This document shows positions 44,742 through 53,030 of a DNA stretch of 64,000 nucleotides, piece by piece. The notes below the pieces were generated by a model, which was not told the origin of the DNA, made no database searches, and was given only the letters and a program-made list of their open reading frames with translations. Made by a program: the position numbers and the translations under genes. The stretch comes from Clostridia bacterium (lineage in GTDB: Bacteria > Bacillota > Clostridia > Christensenellales > Aristaeellaceae): positions 62,001 through 126,000 of the forward strand of contig JAFUGS010000068.1 in the NCBI GenBank assembly GCA_017469265.1. The letters run 5' to 3'. Positions within the stretch are counted from its first letter, which is position 1; each line of letters begins with the position of its first letter.

Positions 44742-45647
44742 TTATGCCCCTGCCTCCGGATTATCCCCCAGAAAGTCCGCGATCAGGTTTTTCGCCTCCT
44801 CCACGGGATCCCCGGCCATGTCCAGCCAGTGGATGGCCGGATCCTTCCGGAACCAGGTCATCTGCCGCTTGGCGAAGCGCTTGATGGCGGCGGCCAGCTC
44901 CTCCGTCATCTGCGTATAGCCCATCTTCCCCGTCAGATACCAGGTCAGGTACTTATACTCCAGGCCCAGCTTGACCAGAAAGGTTTCCGGCACGCCCTCA
45001 TCCAGCAGCCCCCGGACCTCCTCCACCATGCCCTGCGCCAGCCGGCGCGCCAGCCGCTCGTCAATGCGCTCCTTCAGCTGGGGCCGGGGCCAGGTCACCC
45101 CCAGCTTCAGCGTCTCATACCGGGGCTGCCGGGGCGCGGGGCCCGCGTCCCCCGCCGCCAGCTTTTCCAGGGCCCGCATGACCCGGTGCCGGTTCCGGGG
45201 ATCGATGTCCGTCTCCGGCTGTTTCTCCCGCAGCATGGCGTAGAGGGCGGGGGTATCATAGCCTTCCAGTTCGGCCCGCAGGGCGGGATCCGGCTTTTTG
45301 TCGCTGAGCACGTATCCTTCCGCCACCGCGTCCACGTACAGCCCCGTGCCGCCCACGAGGAAAGGCGTCCTTCCCCGGGACAGAATATCGTCGATGGCAT
45401 CGTAGGCCAGGGCCTGAAAATCCGCCATGGAAAAGAATTCCCCCGGCTGGCGCACATCCAGCAGGTGATGGGGTACGCCCCCCATCTCCTCCGCTTTGAT
45501 CTTTCCTGATCCCAGGTCCATCCGGGCGTACACCTGGCGGGAGTCCGCCGACACAATCTCCCCGTCGAAGGCCCGGGCCAGCGCCACCCCCAGGGCGCTT
45601 TTCCCCGAGGCATTGGTTCCCACGATGACAATCAGCTTCGGTTTCAA
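44742..45647 (-). CDS. miaA: tRNA dimethylallyltransferase
   Basis: 301 aa starting at TTG 45647, set by AGGAG 7 bases upstream (KPKLIVIVGTNASGKS follows). P-loop GTNASGKS, catalytic Asp and substrate segments SADSRQVYARMDLGSGK, GGVPHHLLDV and PFLVGGTGLYVDAV, and the C-terminal LEYKYLTWYLTGK and KRQMTWFRKD tRNA-binding region are all present. Adds the dimethylallyl group to A37 of UNN-decoding tRNAs. First gene of a group with FRG and HAD genes; promoter at 45701-45730. Confidence 0.96.
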   Translation of the reverse strand: MKPKLIVIVGTNASGKSALGVALARAFDGEIVSADSRQVYARMDLGSGKIKAEEMGGVPHHLLDVRQPGEFFSMADFQALAYDAIDDILSRGRTPFLVGGTGLYVDAVAEGYVLSDKKPDPALRAELEGYDTPALYAMLREKQPETDIDPRNRHRVMRALEKLAAGDAGPAPRQPRYETLKLGVTWPRPQLKERIDERLARRLAQGMVEEVRGLLDEGVPETFLVKLGLEYKYLTWYLTGKMGYTQMTEELAAAIKRFAKRQMTWFRKDPAIHWLDMAGDPVEEAKNLIADFLGDNPEAGA

Positions 45648-45700
45648 TGTCCGTCTCCTGTTTTCCGATCTCCGCCGCGGCGGGTCGGAGGCTGTGTTCC

Positions 45701-45730
45701 ATTTTATGCCCGGCGGCAAGGTTTCGTCAA
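45701..45730 (-). promoter_or_regulatory. miaA promoter
   Basis: TTGACG (45730-45725), 18 bp, TAAAAT (45706-45701) on the minus strand. Confidence 0.75.
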
Positions 45731-45733
45731 CCG

Positions 45734-45759
45734 AAAAAAGGGAGAGCCGAAGCTCTCCC
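45734..45759 (-). terminator. Terminator after LEA-like gene
   Basis: GGGAGAGC (45740-45747) pairs with GCTCTCCC (45752-45759), loop CGAA; the minus-strand RNA continues with UUUUUU. Confidence 0.93.
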
Positions 45760-45780
45760 CCCGTGTTTCGCTGTTCCGTG

Positions 45781-46944
45781 TTACTTCACGATCAGGCTGG
45801 TGGCCTGCAGGTTGGCTCCGTTGTACCAGTACAGGAAGCCTTCCAGATCCACCACGTCGCCCACCTTCAGGCCTTCCACGGCCTTGTAGACTTCGCTGTC
45901 CTTGCCGCGCAGATAGAATTCCACGCAGAAGTTATAGGTCTGTCCGTCCACGTCCACGGCGAAGTACAGGTCATCGGTCTTCTCCTCGGCGTTCTTGTAG
46001 GCGAAGGCCGCGCCGTCTTCCTGGGCCACCACGGTGGCGCCCTTCACGGCGACGAACTCATTCATATGATTCGCCAGGTCCTCGCTGGCCAGCAGCGCGG
46101 TCACATCGGCGGCTTCCGCGATCCAGGGATCCGCTTCGATGAACTCGAAGGTGCCGTCCATGATTTCCACTTCGCCGGCCCATTCGCCCTTGTAGCCCTT
46201 GACGCGGATCTTGGTGCCGGGCACCAGCTTGGCGGCGTCCTCCTCGGAGCAGGCCATCTCATAGGCGAAATAGGCGCCGTCCTCGCTCTGCAGGTACACG
46301 GTCACCTTGTTGTCCCACCAGGACTGATGATCCTGCACATAGCTCTCGATGACGACTTCGCTGTCATTCTCCGCGGCGATGTATTCCGCGTGGGTCATGG
46401 GAGCGGCTTCGGTCACGGCTTCCACCGTTTCCACGGCGGCATCCTTCGCGCCTTCCACAGCTTCGGTCACGGCTTCCGTGGCGGTCTCCACAGCCTCAGC
46501 GGCGGCGTCCTTGGCACCTTCCACAGCATCCGTCACGGCTTCCGTCGCGTTCTCCACGACAGCGGCGGCGCCTTCCTTGGCGGCGGCGGCGACTTCCTCA
46601 ATCTGCTTGGTCAGGGCGTTCACCTTTTCCTCCAGCTCCGTCTTCTGGGCGGCGGCGGCTTCGGCGTCAGCCTTCAGGGTGTCAATCTGCGCGGTGGCTT
46701 CATCCAGCTTCGCCTGGATCTCATCCTTGGCGGCGGTGGCTTCATCCAGCTTTGCCTGAATTTCATCCTTGGCGGCGGTGGCTTCCGCCAGCTTGGCCTC
46801 ACCCTCGGACTTCAGGGTCTCGAGCTGCGCGTTCGCATCGTTCAGCTTGTTCTGCGCATCGCCCTTCTGCCCGTTCACCACGAAGCAGAAGATGATCGCG
46901 ATCACCGCGACAACCGCCAGAATCGGAGTTAATGCCTTTTTCAT
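45781..46944 (-). CDS. Membrane-anchored LEA-like repeat protein with tandem C-terminal beta domains
   Basis: 387 aa. N-terminal signal anchor (about 5-24). About 30-110 is a coiled coil containing three near-identical 14-residue repeats (AKLDEATAAKDEIQ type). About 120-175 has two 22-residue repeats (ATEAVTDAVEGAKDAAAEAV and a close copy), Ala/Glu/Lys-rich like group 3 LEA proteins. About 178-387 holds two beta-rich units, each with a VRVKG or VDLEG strand, resembling OB-fold nucleic-acid or ligand modules. No family recognised for the whole. Single gene with promoter and terminator. The coiled coil and beta domains lie outside the membrane. Role unknown. Confidence 0.72.
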   Translation of the reverse strand: MKKALTPILAVVAVIAIIFCFVVNGQKGDAQNKLNDANAQLETLKSEGEAKLAEATAAKDEIQAKLDEATAAKDEIQAKLDEATAQIDTLKADAEAAAAQKTELEEKVNALTKQIEEVAAAAKEGAAAVVENATEAVTDAVEGAKDAAAEAVETATEAVTEAVEGAKDAAVETVEAVTEAAPMTHAEYIAAENDSEVVIESYVQDHQSWWDNKVTVYLQSEDGAYFAYEMACSEEDAAKLVPGTKIRVKGYKGEWAGEVEIMDGTFEFIEADPWIAEAADVTALLASEDLANHMNEFVAVKGATVVAQEDGAAFAYKNAEEKTDDLYFAVDVDGQTYNFCVEFYLRGKDSEVYKAVEGLKVGDVVDLEGFLYWYNGANLQATSLIVK

Positions 46945-46996
46945 CTTTCATAGTCTCCTTTCCCATCTTCCCGCCCCTCCGGCGGGTTCGGGGGAT

Positions 46997-47025
46997 AGTG
47001 TACACCCAAAGCGCTTTTTTTTCAA
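46997..47025 (-). promoter_or_regulatory. Promoter of the LEA-like gene
   Basis: TTGAAA (47025-47020), 17 bp, TACACT (47002-46997) on the minus strand. Confidence 0.75.
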
Positions 47026-47050
47026 TCCTTTTTCAGGGCTTTTCCCCAAC

Positions 47051-47078
47051 AAAAACGGCCCGGCGGAAGGCCGGGCCG
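47051..47078 (-). terminator. Terminator of the Ugp/Mal-type sugar operon
   Basis: CGGCCCGGC (47056-47064) pairs with GCCGGGCCG (47070-47078); the minus-strand RNA continues with UUUUU (complement of 47051-47055). It follows the binding-protein gene. Confidence 0.92.
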
Positions 47079-47091
47079 GAAAGGTACACGC

Positions 47092-48702
47092 TTATTTTTT
47101 CCGCTGTTTTTCCTTTGCCGCCGCCCGCAGGCGGAAAACGGCGATCAGGAGCCAGCTGCCGCAGAGAGCGGCCAGCAGCGCTTTGGAGGCCGCGGGCAGC
47201 GGCGCGTTCTCCTCGGCCGCGGCCGCGGTTTCCCCGTCCGCCCCCGTGACCCGGATCTGATCCAGGTGGTACAGGTTGGTCATGTCGGTGTAGAGGCTCT
47301 CGATGAAGGCGTCGTTCATTTCCTTCTTCCGGCGGGCCGCCTTGGCGGTTTCCTCCACCAGCTGCCCCGCGGCCTGGCGCAGGTCCGTGCTGCCGTTGAA
47401 CACCGGGGTCACGAAGGTGTCCGCCATATGGTTCAGCAGCAGCTCGCTGGCGTCGATCTTCACGTCGTAGTAGGTGGTGTTGTTCTCCCCCTTCCGGGCC
47501 AGATAATCCTGATATTCCGGGCTTTCCTGGGCCTTCAGGGTCACGGGCAGGTAGCCCTCGGTGCCGCTGTAGGCGATCTGCACCTCATTGGTCAGCAGGA
47601 ACTGGACGAAAAGCCAGCTGGCCAGCACCTGCTGGTTGTCCTCCTTGGAGAACACGCAGACGCTGGGGCCCTGGCTGATCATTCGCGGGTGGGCCGGGTC
47701 GAACTGGGGAATGGGCCGCACCGCGGTGGTGAAGGGCACCACCTGCTCCTTGTGGATGTCCAGCAGGGGCGCGTCGGAGCCCATCCAGGTGGCGCCGGCG
47801 GTGGAATCAATAGCGAAAACGCACTGCCCCGCGTTCAGAAAGTTGCCCGGATAGCTGCTGATGCCGAAGGTGGAGAAAGCCCGGCTCTTGGCGTGGGTGT
47901 AGATTTCCTCCAGCAGGCTCCGGGTGGTCTCGTTGAAGATCAGCACCTCGCCCTGATCCGTGGAGTAGCCAGCGTCCAGCTGGCGGAGCATAGAGATCAT
48001 CATGTTGTCGGTGCTCTTGTAGATAAAGGGGATCAGGGTATTCTGCCCGTTCAGCAGGAAATTGCCGGCCTCGTCCTTTTCCATGGCCTTCTCCGACACT
48101 TCCCAGATGAAGTCCCAGGTCAGGATGTCGGGCACCTCATATCCCAGCTTTTCCACGAAGTCCTGATTGATGTACACCGCCTCCGTGGAACGCATGTAGG
48201 GCAGGGCGTACTGTTTTCCGCCGATGACGCCCTCCCGCAGGAATTCAGGCACGATTTCCTCCCGGGTGGGCCCGTCAAACCGCAGGCCGCTGCCCCCCAG
48301 GCCGTACACCGGGTCGTCCATCAGGTCGTCCAGCGGCACCACCACGTTGTTGCCCTCCAGGTAGGTGGCGATATGGTCCGGATAGGTGATACAGACATTG
48401 GGCGTCGTGTCCGTGGAGATGTTGGTCAGCACATCCTTGTAGATGCTGTTGTAGTCCGTGTACAGCCGCATGGTGACCTTTACGTTGGGATACAGGGCCT
48501 CAAAGTCCGCCATGGCTTTTTTGTAGATGTCCGTCTGGGTCTGGTTCGTGTCATTCTTCGCCCAGAAAATGATCTCCACTGGGGTCGTCTCATCGAAGCT
48601 CTCCGGCAGGGTAAAGCTGGAGCGGTTCACCTGCCGGTGGCATCCGCTCAGGCCCATGAGGCCAAGAAGCAGCGCCAGCATCAGCGCGATCTTCCTTCTC
48701 AT
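47092..48702 (-). CDS. Family 1 sugar-binding lipoprotein with C-terminal membrane segment
   Basis: 536 aa from ATG 48702 (GGGGAGGAAC upstream, ATGA overlap with the permease stop). A lipobox LSGC near residue 20 predicts a lipoprotein. The body is a family 1 solute-binding fold (VEIIFWAKNDTNQTQ, FEALYPNVKVTMRL, IDSTAGATWMGS, ISQGPSVCVFS). Unusually the C-terminus has a second hydrophobic segment (LLAALCGSWLLIAVF) and a basic tail, a second anchor that such proteins normally lack. Last gene of NusG-like, ATPase, permease, permease, SBP. Substrate probably an oligosaccharide or glycerol-phosphate-type compound. Confidence 0.9.
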   Translation of the reverse strand: MRRKIALMLALLLGLMGLSGCHRQVNRSSFTLPESFDETTPVEIIFWAKNDTNQTQTDIYKKAMADFEALYPNVKVTMRLYTDYNSIYKDVLTNISTDTTPNVCITYPDHIATYLEGNNVVVPLDDLMDDPVYGLGGSGLRFDGPTREEIVPEFLREGVIGGKQYALPYMRSTEAVYINQDFVEKLGYEVPDILTWDFIWEVSEKAMEKDEAGNFLLNGQNTLIPFIYKSTDNMMISMLRQLDAGYSTDQGEVLIFNETTRSLLEEIYTHAKSRAFSTFGISSYPGNFLNAGQCVFAIDSTAGATWMGSDAPLLDIHKEQVVPFTTAVRPIPQFDPAHPRMISQGPSVCVFSKEDNQQVLASWLFVQFLLTNEVQIAYSGTEGYLPVTLKAQESPEYQDYLARKGENNTTYYDVKIDASELLLNHMADTFVTPVFNGSTDLRQAAGQLVEETAKAARRKKEMNDAFIESLYTDMTNLYHLDQIRVTGADGETAAAAEENAPLPAASKALLAALCGSWLLIAVFRLRAAAKEKQRKK

Positions 48703-49544
48703 CCCTTGGTTCCTCCCCTCGAAACGCCGGCCATGATCTTCTTCCGGAAGCACAGGAACAGCGCGATCAGCGGCACGCTGATCACCACCACCGCCGCCAT
48801 CATGGCCGGGGTGTTCTCCCGGCCGAAGCCGCTTTCCCGGATCTGCTGGATGCCGTTGGACACCAGGAAGTAATTCTGGTCATAGGTGATCAGCCGGGGC
48901 CAGACGTAGCTGTTCCAGCACTCGATGACCTTCAGGATGATGATGGTCACGATGGTGGGCTGGGCGATGGGAATCATCACCTTCAGCAGGTACTTCAGGT
49001 CGCTGGTGCCGTCCACCTTGGCCGCCTTGTACAGCTCATCCGGAATGGACTCGAAGTTTTCCTTCAGCAGGTAGATGTAGAACACGCTGGTCACCGAGGG
49101 CAGGATCAAGCCCGCGTAGGTGTTCCGCATGTTCCAGTTCACGATGGTGACATAATTGGTGATGATGACCAGCTCCGTGGGGATCATCATCAGGCTCAGG
49201 AACAGGGCGAACACCGCGTTCTTCCCCTTGAACTCCAGCCGGGCGAAGGCGAAGGCCGCCGGCACGATGACCAGCATCATCAGCCCCGTGGTGGCCACGG
49301 TGAAGATCACCGTGTTGAGGAAATACCGTCCCAGGGGCACCGTGGTAAAGGCGCTGGCATAGTTTTCCAGCGTGGGATGCGGCGTCCAGAAGCTGGGAAC
49401 GATTTCGCTGTTAAAGGCCGCCTGGGTCTTGACGCTGGTCAGCAGCATCCAGTAGAAGGGAAAGAGCACCAGGATGGCCCATAGAACCAGAAAGAAATAA
49501 ATGAAAGCACGGCCGATGCGGCTGTTTTTCTTTTCCACGTTCAT
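48699..49544 (-). CDS. Carbohydrate ABC permease, MalG/UgpE type
   Basis: 281 aa from ATG 49544; a short in-frame extension to 49565 is possible. Six helices; the EAA loop ELYKAAKVDGTSDLKYLLKVMIPIAQPT near residue 195 contacts the ATPase. C-terminal PLIALFLCFRKKIMAGVSRG is characteristic of this permease class (CUT1). 13 bp after the partner permease and overlapping the binding-protein gene by 4 bases. Confidence 0.94.
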   Translation of the reverse strand: MNVEKKNSRIGRAFIYFFLVLWAILVLFPFYWMLLTSVKTQAAFNSEIVPSFWTPHPTLENYASAFTTVPLGRYFLNTVIFTVATTGLMMLVIVPAAFAFARLEFKGKNAVFALFLSLMMIPTELVIITNYVTIVNWNMRNTYAGLILPSVTSVFYIYLLKENFESIPDELYKAAKVDGTSDLKYLLKVMIPIAQPTIVTIIILKVIECWNSYVWPRLITYDQNYFLVSNGIQQIRESGFGRENTPAMMAAVVVISVPLIALFLCFRKKIMAGVSRGGTKG

Positions 49545-49557
49545 GCCCGCGCCCCCC

Positions 49558-50451
49558 TTACACATACTGCACGGTCTTCCGGCTGACCGTCAGGTTGATG
49601 AAGGTGATGGTAAACACGATGGCAAAGAGAATCAGGGCCGCCGCCGCCGCGTAGGAGGGGTAGCCGCCGCTGGAGCCGTAGAGCATGTCGTACACATAGC
49701 CAACGATGGTGTTCATGCCGGCGGCGTTCAGGTTGGTGCCGAAAAGGGCCACCTCATCGCTGTAGGCCTTGAAGGCGCCGATAAAGCCGGTGATGATCAG
49801 GTAGAACACGGTGGAGGAGATCATGGGCAGGGTGATCTTCCGGAAAATCCGGAAGGAGGAGGCGCCGTCCACCTTCGCCGCCTTGTAATAATCCGGGTTC
49901 ACGCTGGCCAGGGCGCTGGTCATGATCAGGATTTTGAAGGGCATGACCACCCACACCGTATAGAAGCACATGACGAACATCTTGGCCCAGTAGGGGCCGT
50001 CGATGAAATCCACCCCCGTGCCCCCCAGCCACACGATGATCTGATTCACCAGGCCCCGGGCCCGCTCCTTGTCCTGGAAGAGGATCATGAACACCAGGCC
50101 CACCGCCAGGGTGTTGGTCACATAGGGAAGGAAGTAAATCGTCTGAAACGCGTTCTGCAGGCGCTTGATGGAACTGAGCCCCAGGCTGATCAGCAGGGAT
50201 ACCCCCGTGCTCACGGGCACGGTGATGATCACGATGAGGAAGGTGTTCCGCAGCGCCTGCACAAAGAACGGGTCGCTGAGCACATGGCGGAAATTCGCCA
50301 GCCCGATGCCGGTGGCCTCCCCGCTGGCGAAGGAATAGTTCTCCTCCAGGGAATAGACGCACACGTCGATCAGGGGGTAAATCATGAACACCGCGAGAAA
50401 CGCGATGGCCGGCAGCAGGTACAGCCAGGCCTTCCAGTTATTCTTTTTCAT
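49558..50451 (-). CDS. Carbohydrate ABC permease, MalF/UgpA type
   Basis: 297 aa, six helices. The N-terminus (WKAWLYLLPAIAFLAVFMIYPLID) and EAA loop (YYKAAKVDGASSFRIFRKITLPM) are standard for CUT1 permeases. Overlaps the upstream ATPase gene by 4 bases (ATGA), so the complex subunits are made in coupled fashion. Works with the MalG-type subunit downstream. Confidence 0.94.
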   Translation of the reverse strand: MKKNNWKAWLYLLPAIAFLAVFMIYPLIDVCVYSLEENYSFASGEATGIGLANFRHVLSDPFFVQALRNTFLIVIITVPVSTGVSLLISLGLSSIKRLQNAFQTIYFLPYVTNTLAVGLVFMILFQDKERARGLVNQIIVWLGGTGVDFIDGPYWAKMFVMCFYTVWVVMPFKILIMTSALASVNPDYYKAAKVDGASSFRIFRKITLPMISSTVFYLIITGFIGAFKAYSDEVALFGTNLNAAGMNTIVGYVYDMLYGSSGGYPSYAAAAALILFAIVFTITFINLTVSRKTVQYV

Positions 50452-51533
50452 CGCCGCGCCTCACTCTCCCGGTCAAACACGAAGACCTTGTAGGGCTTCA
50501 GGGAGAAGCGGACCTCCCGCTGTCCGGGACGGACGCCGCTTTCCGCGGGGATGATGGCCCGCAGGTTCCGGCCCGTCATCTTCGCGTGCCGGCAGACCAC
50601 GCTCACGTCCCGGCCCATAACCTCCACCCGGTCCATCTCGCAGGTGAAGGGGCCCTTTTCGTCCAGCACGAAGCCCTCCGGCCGGATGCCCACCCACACA
50701 GGGCCCTCCGCCTTGCCCGCCATGGGCAGCACCGCTTCCTGCCCGATGTACAGGCTGCCGTCCCGGATTTCGCCCTCCAGCACGTTGATGGCCGGTGTCC
50801 CCAGGAACTGAGCCACGAAAAGATTTACCGGATCGTCGTACACCTCCTGGGGCTTGCCGATCTGGTTTACCACCCCGTCCTTCATGACGATGATCAGGTC
50901 GGAGATGCTCATGGCTTCCTCCTGGTCATGGGTGACGAAGATGGTGGTCACCCCCGTATCCCGCTGGATGCGGCGCAGCTCCTCCCGGGTCTGCAGCCGC
51001 AGGCGGGCGTCCAGGTTGCTGAGGGGCTCATCCAGCAGCAGCACATTGGGAATCTTCACCAGGGCCCGGGCAATGGCTACCCGCTGCTGCTGCCCGCCGG
51101 ACAGCTCCCTGGGCTTCCGCTCCATGAGCTGATCGATCTGCACCAGCCGGGCCACCTCCAGCGCCTTCTCGCGCATGGCTTCCTTCGTCATCTTCTGCTT
51201 CCCCTTCAGGTTCTGCAGGGGAAAGATGATGTTCTCCTCCACCGTCAGGTGGGGGTACAGGGCGTAATTCTGAAACACCAGGCCCACGCCCCGCTCCTCC
51301 GGCGGCAGCTGGGTCACATCCCTGTCCCCGAAGAAGATTTTTCCCTCCGACGGGGTCTCCAGCCCGCTGATCAGGTTCAGCGTGGTGCTCTTGCCGCAGC
51401 CGCTGGGGCCGAGGAGGCCTACCAGCTGCCCGTCCGGAATCTCGAAGTCGAAGTGATTCACCGCGATGACGTCCTTCCCCTTTTCCTGCCGGGAGGCAAA
51501 GCGCTTGGTCAGGTCCTGCAGTACGACTTTCAT
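50448..51533 (-). CDS. Carbohydrate ABC ATP-binding protein, UgpC/MsmX type
   Basis: 361 aa. GPSGCGKST, VFQNYALYPHL, LSGGQQQRVAIARAL, LLLDEPLSNLDARLR and VTHDQEEAM are all intact; the C-terminal 110 residues are the TOBE/OB regulatory domain. Overlaps its upstream neighbour, the NusG-like gene, as ATGA at 51533-51530, an arrangement that makes its expression depend on translation of that factor. Energises the two permeases downstream. Confidence 0.95.
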   Translation of the reverse strand: MKVVLQDLTKRFASRQEKGKDVIAVNHFDFEIPDGQLVGLLGPSGCGKSTTLNLISGLETPSEGKIFFGDRDVTQLPPEERGVGLVFQNYALYPHLTVEENIIFPLQNLKGKQKMTKEAMREKALEVARLVQIDQLMERKPRELSGGQQQRVAIARALVKIPNVLLLDEPLSNLDARLRLQTREELRRIQRDTGVTTIFVTHDQEEAMSISDLIIVMKDGVVNQIGKPQEVYDDPVNLFVAQFLGTPAINVLEGEIRDGSLYIGQEAVLPMAGKAEGPVWVGIRPEGFVLDEKGPFTCEMDRVEVMGRDVSVVCRHAKMTGRNLRAIIPAESGVRPGQREVRFSLKPYKVFVFDRESEARR

Positions 51534-52351
51534 GATGCGTGATCCCCTTTCTTCCGTTCCTCCGCGGCCCCCGCCGCGATTTCCGCCAGCGCTTCCCGCT
51601 CCGCGTGAAGCAGCTCCGTCTCCCGGGCCCCGCGGTCCGGAGCTCCGGCGGGTTCTCCCCCTGCGTCCTTCCCCGGCGTCTCCGGAAGGGGCTGCTCTCT
51701 CCGGCCTTCCCGGTCCGGCCCCTCCGGGGCTTCTTCCGGCCCGTCCATCCGCTCCGCCAGGTCGTCCGCGAAGTCCGGCGTCCAGGCGGTGAGCCAGGTG
51801 TCCTCCTCGTCGTCCAGCATCTCGGTCACCGGATCCAGCGGCTTCCCCTCGTCATCCAGCAGCTGGTAGTTCATCTGAACAATCCGGGGCTGCCCCACCA
51901 GGTTGACCCGAATCCTGACCTGCCGTTTTCCCCTGTCCACGGACAGCACCTCGCCGTGGAGCAGGTTCAGCAGCCTGTCCGTCACCCGGATAAAGCCCTC
52001 CTCGTCCACCGCGTCCAGGATGTCCAGCCGGCCGTCCAGCTCCGTCACAGCCTGGGCGAAGGCCAGATCCGTCCCCCGGAGGTAGCCGTCCGGCTCCCGG
52101 TCGTACCGCAGCACCTTCAGTACATGGGGCACCCAGCGGTAGGTCCAGATGGGGATTTCCTCCTCCGCGAATACAAAAACATACCCGGGCAGCAGCCGTA
52201 TATGATCCTTCCGCCAGACGCCCCGGATCTTCCGGATCCGAACCCGCTGGGGATAGATGCCTTTTCCAAGACGCATGACCTTCAGCAGTTGGAGCACAGC
52301 CGCCTCCATGCCCGTTTCCACCATCAGGCATCGGACCAACGGTCCTTCCAA
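51530..52351 (-). CDS. NusG/LoaP-like transcription elongation factor
   Basis: 273 aa starting at TTG 52351, which has GGAGGGGG 8 bases upstream; the frame back to 52528 crosses the promoter. Residues about 5-95 are an NGN domain with the RNAP-contact segment IRLLPGYVFVF and VPHVLKVLRYD; residues about 155-190 are a KOW domain (HGEVLSVDRGKRQVRIRVNLVGQ). This layout matches NusG paralogues such as LoaP that act as operon-specific antiterminators. The last 90 residues are a disordered acidic/Pro-rich tail not found in LoaP. First gene of a sugar importer operon, with 4-base overlap to the ATPase gene. Target operon unknown. Confidence 0.85.
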   Translation of the reverse strand: MEGPLVRCLMVETGMEAAVLQLLKVMRLGKGIYPQRVRIRKIRGVWRKDHIRLLPGYVFVFAEEEIPIWTYRWVPHVLKVLRYDREPDGYLRGTDLAFAQAVTELDGRLDILDAVDEEGFIRVTDRLLNLLHGEVLSVDRGKRQVRIRVNLVGQPRIVQMNYQLLDDEGKPLDPVTEMLDDEEDTWLTAWTPDFADDLAERMDGPEEAPEGPDREGRREQPLPETPGKDAGGEPAGAPDRGARETELLHAEREALAEIAAGAAEERKKGDHAS

Positions 52352-52382
52352 AGCGCACGCCCCCTCCGCGTTTTGATGGCTT

Positions 52383-52411
52383 ATCTTAGCATATTTCCGG
52401 GGCTTTTTCAA
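52383..52411 (-). promoter_or_regulatory. Promoter of the NusG-like/sugar importer operon
   Basis: TTGAAA (52411-52406), 17 bp, TAAGAT (52388-52383) on the minus strand. The expected leader before the TTG is only about 25 bases, so no room for a long LoaP-type RNA target within it. Confidence 0.85.
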
Positions 52412-52429
52412 TTTGCGTCCAAAATTGTC

Positions 52430-52476
52430 TGCCCCGCCCTGGTTCGGAACGTGTTTCATCCGGTCGGGGCGGGGCA
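52430..52476 (-). terminator. Hairpin terminator between nucleoside operon and NusG-like operon
   Basis: TGCCCCGCCC (52430-52439) pairs with GGGCGGGGCA (52467-52476); the minus-strand RNA continues with GACAAUUUUGG, a short U-run. A second stem, CCCCCGCCT with AGGCGGAGG, lies at 52531-52551, and the two probably terminate the nupQ/PG-binding transcript. The rest of 52412-52589 shows nothing coding. Confidence 0.65.
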
Positions 52477-52589
52477 GGGATCTATATAAAGAATGAGGGA
52501 AGAACCTCCTTCGTTGTAAACAAAGCATACCCCCCGCCTGTTAAGGCGGAGGGATGGTTCTGTGATAATTGGGTGAATCTTTTCCCGGA

Positions 52590-53027
52590 TCAGGGGGATT
52601 CGGTTTCCGCGGCCCGCCAGGGCTTCGCCTCCGGGGAGAACAGCGCCTCCCGGGTTTCCGCTCCCACGATGCCGTCCGCGTCCAGGCCATTCAGCCGCTG
52701 AAAGCTGAGCACGGCTTCCTTCGTGGCGGCGCCGTACTGCCCGTCGATCTCCGCCGTGTAATACCCCAGGGTGTAAAGCCGGCTCTGGAGGTTCTTCACC
52801 GCCTCCCCGGTCATGCCGCTGCGCAGCACGGGCTCCGCCGTGGGCAGGGAGGGATCCGGGGTCACAGCCATGACGCTGCCCGGCGCGGCGGGCTCGGGCG
52901 TGGGGGTGAGGCTCATCTCCCAGCGCACCCGCCCGATGGTAGGCACCATCTGGCCGATCAGGAAGCCCAGCGCCACCAGCAGCACCCCCAGCGCCGCCAG
53001 GCCCAGGATGGTTTTCGGATTCCGCAT
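52590..53027 (-). CDS. Membrane-anchored peptidoglycan-binding protein
   Basis: 145 aa. Membrane helix at about 8-29 (LGLAALGVLLVALGFLIGQM), a Pro/Thr-rich linker, and a PG_binding_1 domain at about 68-125 (GEAVKNLQSRLYTLGYYTAEIDGQYGAAT region, with LQSRLYTLGY and FQRLNGLDADGIVG). Such domains bind peptidoglycan. Starts 3 bp after the nupQ stop, so it is the last gene of the purine/nucleoside transport operon, an odd place for a wall-binding protein. No catalytic domain is present. Confidence 0.88.
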   Translation of the reverse strand: MRNPKTILGLAALGVLLVALGFLIGQMVPTIGRVRWEMSLTPTPEPAAPGSVMAVTPDPSLPTAEPVLRSGMTGEAVKNLQSRLYTLGYYTAEIDGQYGAATKEAVLSFQRLNGLDADGIVGAETREALFSPEAKPWRAAETESP

Positions 53028-53030
53028 GGA

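Noticed and set aside
52412..52589. LoaP target hairpin in the leader of the NusG-like gene
   Set aside because: The hairpins lie upstream of the promoter at 52383-52411, so they are not in the operon's own leader; they fit ends of the previous transcript.
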